Notes under the pieces: generated by a model
The model's input: only the letters and a program-made list of their open reading frames with translations
Told to the model about the DNA's origin: nothing
Databases searched by the model: none
Origin: an uncultured Microbacterium sp.
GTDB lineage: Bacteria > Actinomycetota > Actinomycetes > Actinomycetales > Microbacteriaceae
DNA: 64,000 nucleotides
Direction: 5' to 3'
Assembly (NCBI RefSeq): GCF_937927635.1
Contig: NZ_CALBRW010000004.1
Span: forward strand, 12,188-76,187
Part shown: positions 16,052 to 23,496 of the stretch, one piece after another
Layout: each line of letters begins with the position of its first letter
How positions within the stretch are numbered: the stretch's first letter is position 1
Translations under genes and position numbers: made by a program

Positions 16052-17836
16052 CTAGTTGAATTTCGGGAGCAGCGCGCCCATGGGCTGCGTGGACGGCGCG
16101 ACGCGGTAGGTCTTCAGCACCTGCGTCATCGCCTTCTGGAAGGCTTCCGCGGTCGCTGCCGAAGATCTGATTCTAGTCGGCTCGTCGAGCGTGACCACAA
16201 CGACGTACTGCGGATCCTCGATCGGCGCGATGCCGACCATGTTCGTGAAGTAGACGCCCTTCTTCAGCCCGCCGTGCCCGTCGGACTTCTGCGCGGTGCC
16301 GGTCTTGATGCCTATCCGGTACCCCGGCACGGCGACCATCTTGGCGGTCGAGCCCTGCACGGCCACGTTCTCCAGCATCTGCCGCACCTCGGCCGCGGTC
16401 TCGGGCTTGATGATCTGCTCGCTCTTGGGCTTGTCGACCTGTGTGACGGTCCCATCCGGTGCCGTGCAGGACTCCACCAGCGACAGGTCGATCTTCTTGC
16501 CGCCGTTGGCGAAGGCCTGGTACGCGCCGGCGATCTGCGCAGGGCTGACGGTGAAGTGCTGGCCGAACGTGGTGGTGTACAGCGACTGGCTGTCCCACTT
16601 GGACGGCTCGTCCAGCAGCCCGTCCGCCTCGGCCGGGAACCCGACCGCGGTCCCGTCGCCGACCCCGAATTTCTTCAGATAGTCATAGCGACTCTGCGGC
16701 GTGACCATCGAGCCGAACTTCGACAGCGAGACGTTGGACGAGTCGATCAGAGCACCGGCCAGCGTGTACTCGTAGACCGGGTGCTGGAACGGGTCGTTCA
16801 CGACGGCGCCGTTGGGGAACTCCTGCCGCGAGGGTGCGGTGACGTGCGAGAGCGGGGTGGCCTTGCCCTGGTCGATGACGGACGCGGCGGTGATGGCCTT
16901 GAACGTCGAGCCCGGCTCATACGCGTCGGAGAAGACATGCGACTTCCAGAACGCGGGTGCGACGCCGTTGATGTTGTTGGGGTCCACGGCCGGGTACTCG
17001 GCCGCTGCCCGGATCTTGCCGGTCTTCGCCTCCACGACGGTGATGGTGCCGGACTTCGCGCCCTGTTTGACCGTCTGCTCGGCGATCAGCTGCTGCAGAT
17101 ACCAGTTCAGGTCACTGTCGATGGTGAGCTTGACCGTGCCGCCGTCGGTTGCCGGCACCGTGCGCTCGCTGCCCGGGATTCGGACGCCACCCTGGCCGCG
17201 CTGATACGAGATGGATCCGTTGGTCGCGGCCAGGCACTTCTGGTCCAGGCGCTCCACGCCGTACTGCGGGTCACCCGCGCCGTTGAGGAAGCCGACGAGG
17301 TTGCCGGCCACTGCGCCGTTGGGGTACACCCGCACGGACCGGGGCTTGTCGTAGACGTACGCCAGCTTCAGGTCCCTCAGCGCGAGGTGCTGCTCGGTGC
17401 TCAGCCCCTTCTTGATCGGCGCGTACTGCGAGAAGCGGTTCTTCGCCAGCGCGGATGCCACGATGCCGCGCACGTCATCGCCGGTCATGCCGACGATCTC
17501 GGCGATCCTGGCGCTGGCCTCGGCCCACGACAGCTTCGGCTTCTTCTTCGGATCGGGCTGGTCCTCGTAGTCCTGGATCACCTTCGGGTCCAACTGCAGG
17601 TCGTAGACCGTGGTGTCGGATGCCAGCACGGTGCCGTTCTCGTCGACGATGTCACCGCGTGCCCCCGGAACCACGGTCTTGGTGCCGAGCATCTCCAGAG
17701 ACTGGGCGACGTTGTCGTCGGCGTGCACGATCTGGATGTCGACCAGCCGCAGGACGAAGGCGGACAGCACGGCGAGGATCACCGCGAGGGCGACGACGGT
17801 GCGTCGTCGCGTGCCGCGGGTGGCGCGTGTGGTCAT
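16052..17836 (-). CDS. ftsI: Septal penicillin-binding protein FtsI/PBP (class B transpeptidase)
   Basis: A 594-residue class B PBP. A short basic cytoplasmic tail and one membrane helix (VVALAVILAVLSAFVLRLVDI, about 14-34) are followed by the pedestal domain with ARGDIVDENGTVLA. The transpeptidase domain has SxxK at S310-K313 (EPGSTFKAIT), SSN at 366-368 and KTGT at 511-514. It crosslinks septal peptidoglycan with FtsW. No PASTA domains are present at the C terminus. It lies 24 bases downstream of the ftsL-like gene. Confidence 0.96.
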   Translation of the reverse strand: MTTRATRGTRRRTVVALAVILAVLSAFVLRLVDIQIVHADDNVAQSLEMLGTKTVVPGARGDIVDENGTVLASDTTVYDLQLDPKVIQDYEDQPDPKKKPKLSWAEASARIAEIVGMTGDDVRGIVASALAKNRFSQYAPIKKGLSTEQHLALRDLKLAYVYDKPRSVRVYPNGAVAGNLVGFLNGAGDPQYGVERLDQKCLAATNGSISYQRGQGGVRIPGSERTVPATDGGTVKLTIDSDLNWYLQQLIAEQTVKQGAKSGTITVVEAKTGKIRAAAEYPAVDPNNINGVAPAFWKSHVFSDAYEPGSTFKAITAASVIDQGKATPLSHVTAPSRQEFPNGAVVNDPFQHPVYEYTLAGALIDSSNVSLSKFGSMVTPQSRYDYLKKFGVGDGTAVGFPAEADGLLDEPSKWDSQSLYTTTFGQHFTVSPAQIAGAYQAFANGGKKIDLSLVESCTAPDGTVTQVDKPKSEQIIKPETAAEVRQMLENVAVQGSTAKMVAVPGYRIGIKTGTAQKSDGHGGLKKGVYFTNMVGIAPIEDPQYVVVVTLDEPTRIRSSAATAEAFQKAMTQVLKTYRVAPSTQPMGALLPKFN

Positions 17837-17860
17837 GCGGCGGACTCCGTCCTGAGTGGG

Positions 17861-18463
17861 CTAGCGAGTGGTCGGTGACGGAAGTCCGTCGGAGATCGTC
17901 GGCGGCAGTGCGGGTTCGACGGGGGCCGTGTCCGCGGCCGCGCCGTCAGCCGCTGCACCATCCGCGGGCGCGTCGCCCGCCGGCGTCTGGTTGGCTGCCA
18001 CGGGCGGCGGCAGCAGCGCATTGCCCACCTTGGTGGCACCGTTGGGAGCCACGGTGGAGATCCACGACGCGCCGTCGCCCGCGCCGTGCACGGCGCCGTC
18101 GCTGAGTCGGAGGTACGACGCGGAACCGGCGATGACCAGGCCCAGGGCATCCGCCTTGGCCGCCAGCGCCTGCGGCGAGCTGAGCGCGACCATCTCGTCG
18201 TTCAGTGCGCGCTTCTGCAGGTTCAGCTCGTGCTGCGAGTTGTTGAGCTTCGCCAGCGTGAAAGCGTCCTGCGTGGAGGCCAGCGACACGCCCATCTGCG
18301 CGACGCCGATCGCGAGCGCTCCCCCGACGGCGAGGGCCGCATAGGCGATCCGCGGCCTGCGGCGCGAGGTCGCCGGAGCCTCGACCGGGCGCAGTGCGCG
18401 ATCGGGTTTCGGAGACGTGCGCGGCTGGATGCGCGGCTGGATGCGGGCGTTCAGCAGGCTCAT
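17861..18463 (-). CDS. FtsL-like bitopic division protein
   Basis: A 200-residue protein encoded between rsmH and ftsI, the slot of ftsL. The start overlaps the rsmH stop by four bases (ATGA). A basic N terminus, one membrane helix (IAYAALAVGGALAIGVAQMGVSLA, about 39-62) and a short coiled coil (AFTLAKLNNSQHELNLQKRALNDEMVAL) fit FtsL. A long Pro/Ala/Asp-rich tail (about 130-200) follows. Sequence identity in this family is always low, so the assignment rests on position and topology. Confidence 0.75.
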   Translation of the reverse strand: MSLLNARIQPRIQPRTSPKPDRALRPVEAPATSRRRPRIAYAALAVGGALAIGVAQMGVSLASTQDAFTLAKLNNSQHELNLQKRALNDEMVALSSPQALAAKADALGLVIAGSASYLRLSDGAVHGAGDGASWISTVAPNGATKVGNALLPPPVAANQTPAGDAPADGAAADGAAADTAPVEPALPPTISDGLPSPTTR

Positions 18464-19398
18464 GCGCTCTCCCGCAGCTTCTCGGCGGCGCGCAGGCGCA
18501 CCGGGATGGCTCGGGGGTTGCGGGCGCGCTCCTCGTCACCGGCGAGCTCGGCGCCCTTGGTGAGGATCTTGAAGCGCGGAGCGTGCTCGGGGAGCACGAC
18601 AGGAAGCCCGGCAGGGGCCGTCGAGGCCGCAGCCGCCGCGAACGCCTGCTTGATCAGGCGGTCCTCCAGCGACTGGTACGCCATCACCGCGATGCGCCCG
18701 CCGACGTTCAGCGCGTCCATGGCGGACGGGATGGCGTCGGCCAGCACGCTCAGCTCGGAGTTGACCTCGATCCGCAGCGCCTGGAACACCCTCTTGGCGG
18801 GGTGCCCTGCGCGCTGGACGGCTGCCGGAGTGGCGGCGATGAGCAGATCGACGAGTTCGCCGGAGCGGGTCAGCGGATGCTGCTCACGAGCCTCCACGAT
18901 GAAACGCGCGTAGCGGCCTGCCAGCTTCTCCTCGCCGTAGCGCTCGAAGATGCGGCGCAGCTGCCCCTCGCTGTACTCGGCGAGGATCGTGGCGGCCGTG
19001 CGTCCCTTGGTCTGGTCCATCCGCATGTCCAGCGGCGCGTCCTTGGAGTAGGCGAAGCCGCGATCGGTCTCATCAAGCTGCAGCGACGAGACGCCCAGGT
19101 CGAAGAGGATCGCCGAGGCGCCCTGGGCGTGCAGGCCGATCTCGTCGTACACGCTGTGCACGAGCGTGAGGCGATCCGAGAACGGTGCGAGCCGCTCCCC
19201 CGCGATGCGCAGCGCGTCGGTGTCGCGGTCCAGGCCGATCAGCCGGATGTTCGGAAATCTCTCCAGGAAGGCCTCGGAGTGGCCGCCCATGCCGAGCGTG
19301 GCGTCGACGAGCACGGCGCCGTCGTGTGCGAGTGCGGGCGCCAGCAGCTCGATGCAGCGCTCGAGGAGCACCGGGGTGTGGATGTCGCGGAGGCTCAT
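18460..19398 (-). CDS. rsmH: 16S rRNA m4C1402 methyltransferase RsmH
   Basis: A 312-residue SAM-dependent methyltransferase (formerly MraW). HTPVLLERCIELLAP opens the protein; DATLGMGGHSEAFLE is the SAM loop; ILFDLGVSSLQLDETDRGFAYSKDAPLDMRMD, a family hallmark, and FQALRIEVNSEL follow. It is second gene of the dcw cluster, 98 bases downstream of mraZ. A GGAGG lies rather far (about 17 bases) from the ATG. Confidence 0.97.
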   Translation of the reverse strand: MSLRDIHTPVLLERCIELLAPALAHDGAVLVDATLGMGGHSEAFLERFPNIRLIGLDRDTDALRIAGERLAPFSDRLTLVHSVYDEIGLHAQGASAILFDLGVSSLQLDETDRGFAYSKDAPLDMRMDQTKGRTAATILAEYSEGQLRRIFERYGEEKLAGRYARFIVEAREQHPLTRSGELVDLLIAATPAAVQRAGHPAKRVFQALRIEVNSELSVLADAIPSAMDALNVGGRIAVMAYQSLEDRLIKQAFAAAAASTAPAGLPVVLPEHAPRFKILTKGAELAGDEERARNPRAIPVRLRAAEKLRESA

Positions 19399-19496
19399 GG
19401 TCGTCTATCCCGTGACCTCCGGCTCTGATTCCTCTCCGCTCGACCCGGCACCGGGGAAGTGTGTCGGGGCTGAGCGGCGAGGCATCACAGCCGTGG

Positions 19497-19928
19497 TCAG
19501 AAAAGTCCGGGAATCACCTCCTGTTCCAGATCTGCGTAGGTCTCTTCGTTGCTCTCCAGGTACGCCTGCCATGCGGCCGCGTCCCAGATCTCGGCGTGCG
19601 CGCCGACTCCCGTGACCACCAGCTCCTTCTCCAGGCCCGCGTACTGCCGAAGGTGAGCGGGAATGGTGATGCGGTTCTGGCTGTCGGGCATCTCCTGGCT
19701 CGCGCCGGAGAGGAACATGCGCAGGAAGCTGCGCGCCTGCTTGTCGGTCAGCGGGGCCTGGCGGATCCGCTCGTGCTGCGCCTCGAACTCGGCGGTGCTG
19801 TACACGTACAGGCAGTGCTCCTGCCCGCGGGTGACCACGATGCCGCCGGCGAGATCCTCGCGGAACTTCGCAGGCAGGATCACGCGCCCCTTGTCATCCA
19901 GCTTCGGCGTGTGAGTACCCAGCAGCAT
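19497..19928 (-). CDS. mraZ: Transcriptional regulator MraZ
   Basis: A 143-residue AbrB-fold regulator with two repeats: LDDKGRVILPAKFRE near residue 12 and DSQNRITIPAHLRQYAGLEKE near 83. MraZ forms octameric or dodecameric rings that bind short direct repeats upstream of its own cluster. It is first gene of the dcw block here, and two repeat arrays of the expected kind lie upstream. A G-rich ribosome-binding site (AGGGGGTG) precedes the ATG. Confidence 0.96.
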   Translation of the reverse strand: MLLGTHTPKLDDKGRVILPAKFREDLAGGIVVTRGQEHCLYVYSTAEFEAQHERIRQAPLTDKQARSFLRMFLSGASQEMPDSQNRITIPAHLRQYAGLEKELVVTGVGAHAEIWDAAAWQAYLESNEETYADLEQEVIPGLF

Positions 19929-19970
19929 CGACCATCACCCCCTCTGCATCCGGCCAATTCGAGGTGCGCA

Positions 19971-20000
19971 CCACTTTACTCCACAACCCTCCACTTTCCT
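19971..20000 (-). promoter_or_regulatory. MraZ-box array upstream of mraZ
   Basis: On the minus strand three ten-base units run in register: AGGAAAGTGG, AGGGTTGTGG and AGTAAAGTGG. Two of them contain AAAGTGG, which matches published MraZ operators made of AAAGTG or GTGG-type repeats on a ten-base period. The array is 45-70 bases upstream of the mraZ start. Autoregulation of the cluster is expected from the family. Confidence 0.72.
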
Positions 20001-20087
20001 ACAACAAATAGCGCCCATTCTCAGAGTCTCATACTGCACGCATGGCAGAACCCCCGGAATCACGCGGATTCACGGGGGCGGAGTGAG

Positions 20088-20120
20088 GTGGAGGGAAAGT
20101 GGAGGGAAAGTGGAGGGCGG
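20088..20120 (+). repeat. Three 11-bp direct repeats, second MraZ-like array
   Basis: GTGGAGGGAAA at 20088-20098 and again at 20099-20109, then GTGGAGGGCGG at 20110-20120. The core AAAGTGGAGGG is shared with the mraZ-proximal array, but this copy points the other way, has an 11-base rather than 10-base period, and lies 88 bases further upstream. It could be a second MraZ site or a decoy of it. Confidence 0.65.
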
Positions 20121-20160
20121 GTGCAGGCGCGCCGCTGCTCACAGCCTCCAGAACATGAGA

Positions 20161-20187
20161 AAGCCCGGATGCCAGGCATCCGGGCTT
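20161..20187 (-). terminator. Rho-independent terminator after the DUF3040 gene
   Basis: AAGCCCGGATGCC and GGCATCCGGGCTT form a perfect 13-bp stem around one base. On the minus strand the hairpin is followed by TTTCTC. It lies 15 bases after the DUF3040 stop, insulating that gene from mraZ. Confidence 0.82.
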
Positions 20188-20202
20188 CGCAGGGGGATCA
20201 GA

Positions 20203-20592
20203 TCAGTGCTCGTCCTGCCGACGATCCCACCGATCGTTCATGCGATCCATGAAGGAGGCGTCGCGGGGACGGGCAGCCCGAGGCTTGGCATCCTCCGGTG
20301 CGAGGGAATCGGCGGTGCGGCGCACAGGGGTGAAGGCGAGCATCGCGCCGCCCAGCATGGCCAGGAACGCGACGACGCCGATGATGATGCCCACAGGACC
20401 GAGGCCCGTGCTGGCGACGACGGCGGCGATCAGGCCCCCGACGCCCACGAGCAGCAGGAGCGCCCCATAGACGAGATTGCGATAACTGAGCGAGCGATCG
20501 CCGGACGGCGCCGTCACGACATCCGCATCGTGCTTGAGAAGATGGCGTTCCATCTCGTCGAGCATGCGCTGCTCTTGTTCGGAAAGAGGCAT
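20203..20592 (-). CDS. DUF3040 membrane protein
   Basis: A 129-residue protein starting MPLSEQEQRMLDEMERHL, the DUF3040 opening. Two membrane helices (LVYGALLLLVGVGGLIAAVVA and GIIIGVVAFLAMLGGAMLAF, about 40-86) are followed by a basic/acidic tail (DASFMDRMNDRWDRRQDEH). The family is common in actinobacteria just upstream of mraZ, and its function is unknown. It is transcribed alone, toward the dcw block but terminated before it. Confidence 0.88.
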   Translation of the reverse strand: MPLSEQEQRMLDEMERHLLKHDADVVTAPSGDRSLSYRNLVYGALLLLVGVGGLIAAVVASTGLGPVGIIIGVVAFLAMLGGAMLAFTPVRRTADSLAPEDAKPRAARPRDASFMDRMNDRWDRRQDEH

Positions 20593-20687
20593 CTCCGACC
20601 CCCTTGGTTCGTTCCTTCCACTCTACCCGTGCCCGGGTCGAGCGGCTAGCGGACCGTCGCCGAATTCCTGCATCTAGGCTGGGAATC

Positions 20688-21761
20688 GTGCCTTCTTCTC
20701 CTGTGTCGGATGCCGTCGCGGCCCGCATCGACGCCTTCCTGGCCCGAATGAGATCGGCCGGCGGCGAGTACGGCCCGGATGCCGTGCTGTTCCTCGATGC
20801 CGCGGCGGCCACGCTGGCCGGCGGGAAGCGCCTGCGCGCGAGGTTCTGCCATGCCGGCTGGATCGCCGCCGCGGGATCGCAGGACGGCTCCGAAGCGCTG
20901 TGGGGCCTGTGCGCGGCGCTGGAGATCTTCCAGTCCGCCGCACTCGTTCACGACGACCTCATCGACAACTCCGACACGCGCCGGGGCCGGCCTGCCTCGC
21001 ACCGCGCGCTGGAGTCCGCGCATCGCGATGCCGGCTGGCATGGCGACGCCGAGGCGTTCGGCCGATCCTCGGCCGTGCTGCTGGGCGACCTGCTCGTGGC
21101 CTGGAGCGACGATCTGCTCGAGGAGTCGCTGCTCGGGCATCCGCACGCCGCGGCCGTCCGCGCGGAGTACGCCCGGATGCGCCGGGACGTGACCGTGGGG
21201 CAGATGCTGGACATCGCCGAGGAGTCCGCCTGGAGCGTCAGCGATCCCGGAGCCCTGCTCGAGCGCGCACTGCGCGTGGCATCACTGAAGTCCGCGCGCT
21301 ACAGCGTGGTCGAGCCGATCCTGCTGGGTGCGACGCTGGCGGGGGCGGATGCCACTCTGCTGGCCTCGCTGCGCGACTTCGGCCACCCGGTCGGCATGGC
21401 CTTCCAGCTGCGCGACGACATGCTGGGCGTCTTCGGCGATCCCGCCCTCACCGGCAAGCCGACCGGCGACGATCTGCGCGAGGGCAAGCGCACCGCGCTG
21501 ATCGCGATCGCCCGCGAGGAGCTCTCGGATGCCGATCGCGAGCGCCTGGATGCCGCACTGGGCGATCGCGACCTGTCCGATCAGGCGATCTCCGGGCTGC
21601 AGGAGCTGATCCGCGGAACCGAGGCGGTGGAGCGCATGGAGCGGATGATCTCCGGGTTCACGGACGACGCCGAGCGGGCTCTGGCGAACGCCGGGATCCC
21701 TGGCGACGCGGCCGAGGCGATGCGCGCACTGGGAGCGGCGGCCATCACGCGGACGGCCTGA
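20688..21761 (+). CDS. Polyprenyl (trans-isoprenyl) diphosphate synthase
   Basis: A 357-residue class I prenyltransferase. I chose the GTG at 20688 because TAGGCT at 20675-20680 ends seven bases before it, the leaderless pattern seen repeatedly here; the upstream frame lacks homology. The first aspartate-rich motif is in ALVHDDLIDNSDTRRGRP and the second in FQLRDDMLGVFGDP. LAGGKRLRARF is also conserved. The product chain length is not predictable; it may serve quinone, carotenoid or carrier lipid synthesis. Confidence 0.92.
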   Translation: MPSSPVSDAVAARIDAFLARMRSAGGEYGPDAVLFLDAAAATLAGGKRLRARFCHAGWIAAAGSQDGSEALWGLCAALEIFQSAALVHDDLIDNSDTRRGRPASHRALESAHRDAGWHGDAEAFGRSSAVLLGDLLVAWSDDLLEESLLGHPHAAAVRAEYARMRRDVTVGQMLDIAEESAWSVSDPGALLERALRVASLKSARYSVVEPILLGATLAGADATLLASLRDFGHPVGMAFQLRDDMLGVFGDPALTGKPTGDDLREGKRTALIAIAREELSDADRERLDAALGDRDLSDQAISGLQELIRGTEAVERMERMISGFTDDAERALANAGIPGDAAEAMRALGAAAITRTA

Positions 21762-21770
21762 GCTCAGGCC
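21755..21770. terminator. Palindrome spanning two convergent stop codons
   Basis: GGCCTGAGCTCAGGCC is a perfect 16-bp palindrome that contains the TGA of the polyprenyl synthase and the TGA (as TCA) of the Rv2175c-like gene, two bases apart. It may act as a short bidirectional terminator, though no T-run follows on either side. Confidence 0.4.
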
Positions 21771-22108
21771 AGCGTGCGCGCGACCCGCCGCACCTCGCTC
21801 TTGTGCCCGTCGAGGAGGGCGGCGATGGGCGTGCGCCCGAGGGTGTCCTCCTCGGTGAACAGCCAGTCGATGACCTCGTCGTCGCTGAAGGCGACATCCT
21901 GCAGCGCGATGATCGTGCCGCGCAGCGACGACAGCGGCCGACCGTCGACGATGAACGCCGCGGGAACTGCGAAGGCGCCGTTGCGTCGGGAGCCGATCAG
22001 GAAGTGCTCGTCGAGCAGCCGCCGCACGCGGCCGGGAGTCTCGTCCAGCGCATCGGCGAGGTCGGGGATCGTCAGCCAGTCGGTGATTTCGGGAGCGTTC
22101 TCAGGCAC
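21764..22108 (-). CDS. Rv2175c-family DNA-binding protein
   Basis: A 114-residue protein with a winged-helix N terminus (WLTIPDLADALDETPGRVRRLLDEH) and the family's C-terminal part (AALQDVAFSDDEVIDWLFTEEDTLGRTPIAALLDGHKSEVRRVARTLA). Rv2175c of Mycobacterium tuberculosis is a DNA-binding substrate of a PASTA-class kinase. A PASTA kinase gene lies 1.4 kb away here, so a similar link is plausible. The GTG start has no clear ribosome-binding site. Confidence 0.87.
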   Translation of the reverse strand: MPENAPEITDWLTIPDLADALDETPGRVRRLLDEHFLIGSRRNGAFAVPAAFIVDGRPLSSLRGTIIALQDVAFSDDEVIDWLFTEEDTLGRTPIAALLDGHKSEVRRVARTLA

Positions 22109-22230
22109 GCATCCACTATCTCATCCCCTGCACGCCGCCGACATTCAGTAACTCCAGTCACACCAGCCACTTCTGTTGACAACTCTTTACATACGTGTCA
22201 GCGTGTCTACAGGAAATCAGGGGGGTTCTC

Positions 22231-23415
22231 GTGCACACTCGCTCGACCCGGTCGATGGCGATCAGACTCGGAGCACCAGCTGCTGTCATCGGCACCCTCG
22301 CTGCCGTGATCGCCGCGACGCCCTCGAACGCCGCGGAGCCGGTTCGCACTCAGCAGGCGCCGAGCGGAGTGCTCCCCACCGTCACACCGCGAGCGGCTGA
22401 CGCCGCGCACCTGTCCTCGGCCAGGCCCACGACGTACGTCGTGCGGCCCGGCGACACCGTGTCCGCCATCGCGATCCGCAACGGGCTCCGCCCCGCCGAC
22501 GTGCTGGCGTGGAACGGGCTGGGCTGGCGATCGATCATCCAGCCCGGCCAGCCCCTGCGCCTGACCGCCCCGGCGTCCCCCTCCGCGGCCGCGGCACCCT
22601 CCGCCCCCGCGGCGCCCTCAGCGAGGACCCACACCGTCGCTCGCGGAGACACCGTGTACGCGATCGCGCGCCGCTACGGCACCACCGTCGCAGCGATCAT
22701 GTCCGCCAACGGTCTCGGGCGCTCCGCCATGATCATGCCAGGACAGAAGCTGACCATCCCCACGGCATCCGCCCCGGCTCCGGTGCCGGCCTCCTCGGCC
22801 GCGCCCGTGGCCTCCCCGAAGCCCGCAGCCCCGGCGGCACCCCGCACCCACGTCGTCGCCAAGGGCGACACGCTGTTCGGCATCGCCCGCACGTACGGCA
22901 CGTCGGTCGCGGTGCTCCTGCAGGCCAACGGACTGGGCACCGGCAGCATCATCTACCCCGGGCAGACCCTGAACCTCACTCCCCCCGCTCCCGCTCAGCG
23001 CACCGCGACACTGGATGCCGGACAGCGGGCCCATGCGCTGCGCATCATCGCGATCGGCCGTGAGCTGGGCGTCTCCGACCGCGGCATCGCCATCGCACTC
23101 GCCACGGCCATGGTGGAATCGACGATGCGCAATCTCGACCACGGCGACCGCGACTCGCTGGGGCTGTTCCAGCAGCGCCCCAGCCAGGGCTGGGGCACTC
23201 CCACGCAGATCATGGACGTGGAGCGCAGCATCCGCGTGTTCTACGGCGGCGCGCACGACCCCAACGGCTCCGCCAGCAACGGTCTGCTCGACATCGCCGG
23301 CTGGCAGGGCAAGTCCTTCTCCGCGGCCGCTCAGGCCGTGCAGATCTCCGCGTTCCCCGAGCGCTACGGCCTGTGGGAGCAGCAGGCCATGCAGTGGGTC
23401 GCGGGACTGCGATGA
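22231..23415 (+). CDS. Exported LysM protein with C-terminal lysozyme-like domain
   Basis: A 394-residue protein. The GTG at 22231 has an AGGGGGG site seven bases upstream. A signal peptide (MAIRLGAPAAVIGTLAAVIAATPSNAA) is followed by three LysM domains opening with YVVRPGDTVSAIA, HTVARGDTVYAIA and HVVAKGDTLFGIA, joined by Ala/Pro linkers. The last 135 residues (AHALRIIAIGRELGVSDRGIAIALATAMVESTMRN, then GDRDSLGLFQQRPSQGWG) resemble the catalytic-Glu transglycosylase-like tails of actinobacterial wall proteins. Binding and possible trimming of peptidoglycan are inferred. TTGACA at 22176 is a candidate -35. Confidence 0.85.
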   Translation: MHTRSTRSMAIRLGAPAAVIGTLAAVIAATPSNAAEPVRTQQAPSGVLPTVTPRAADAAHLSSARPTTYVVRPGDTVSAIAIRNGLRPADVLAWNGLGWRSIIQPGQPLRLTAPASPSAAAAPSAPAAPSARTHTVARGDTVYAIARRYGTTVAAIMSANGLGRSAMIMPGQKLTIPTASAPAPVPASSAAPVASPKPAAPAAPRTHVVAKGDTLFGIARTYGTSVAVLLQANGLGTGSIIYPGQTLNLTPPAPAQRTATLDAGQRAHALRIIAIGRELGVSDRGIAIALATAMVESTMRNLDHGDRDSLGLFQQRPSQGWGTPTQIMDVERSIRVFYGGAHDPNGSASNGLLDIAGWQGKSFSAAAQAVQISAFPERYGLWEQQAMQWVAGLR

Positions 23416-23496
23416 CGGTGCAGTCGTCATCGGATCGAAACCTCTGCGGGTGAGCCGTTCCCGGGGCTCACAGCCTGTTCTTCATAGACTCTTCCT

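Noticed and set aside
20161..20187. Part of a dispersed palindromic repeat family
   Set aside because: The GGATGCC/GGCATCC core recurs everywhere, but the full hairpin followed by T-rich DNA right after a stop is best read as a terminator.
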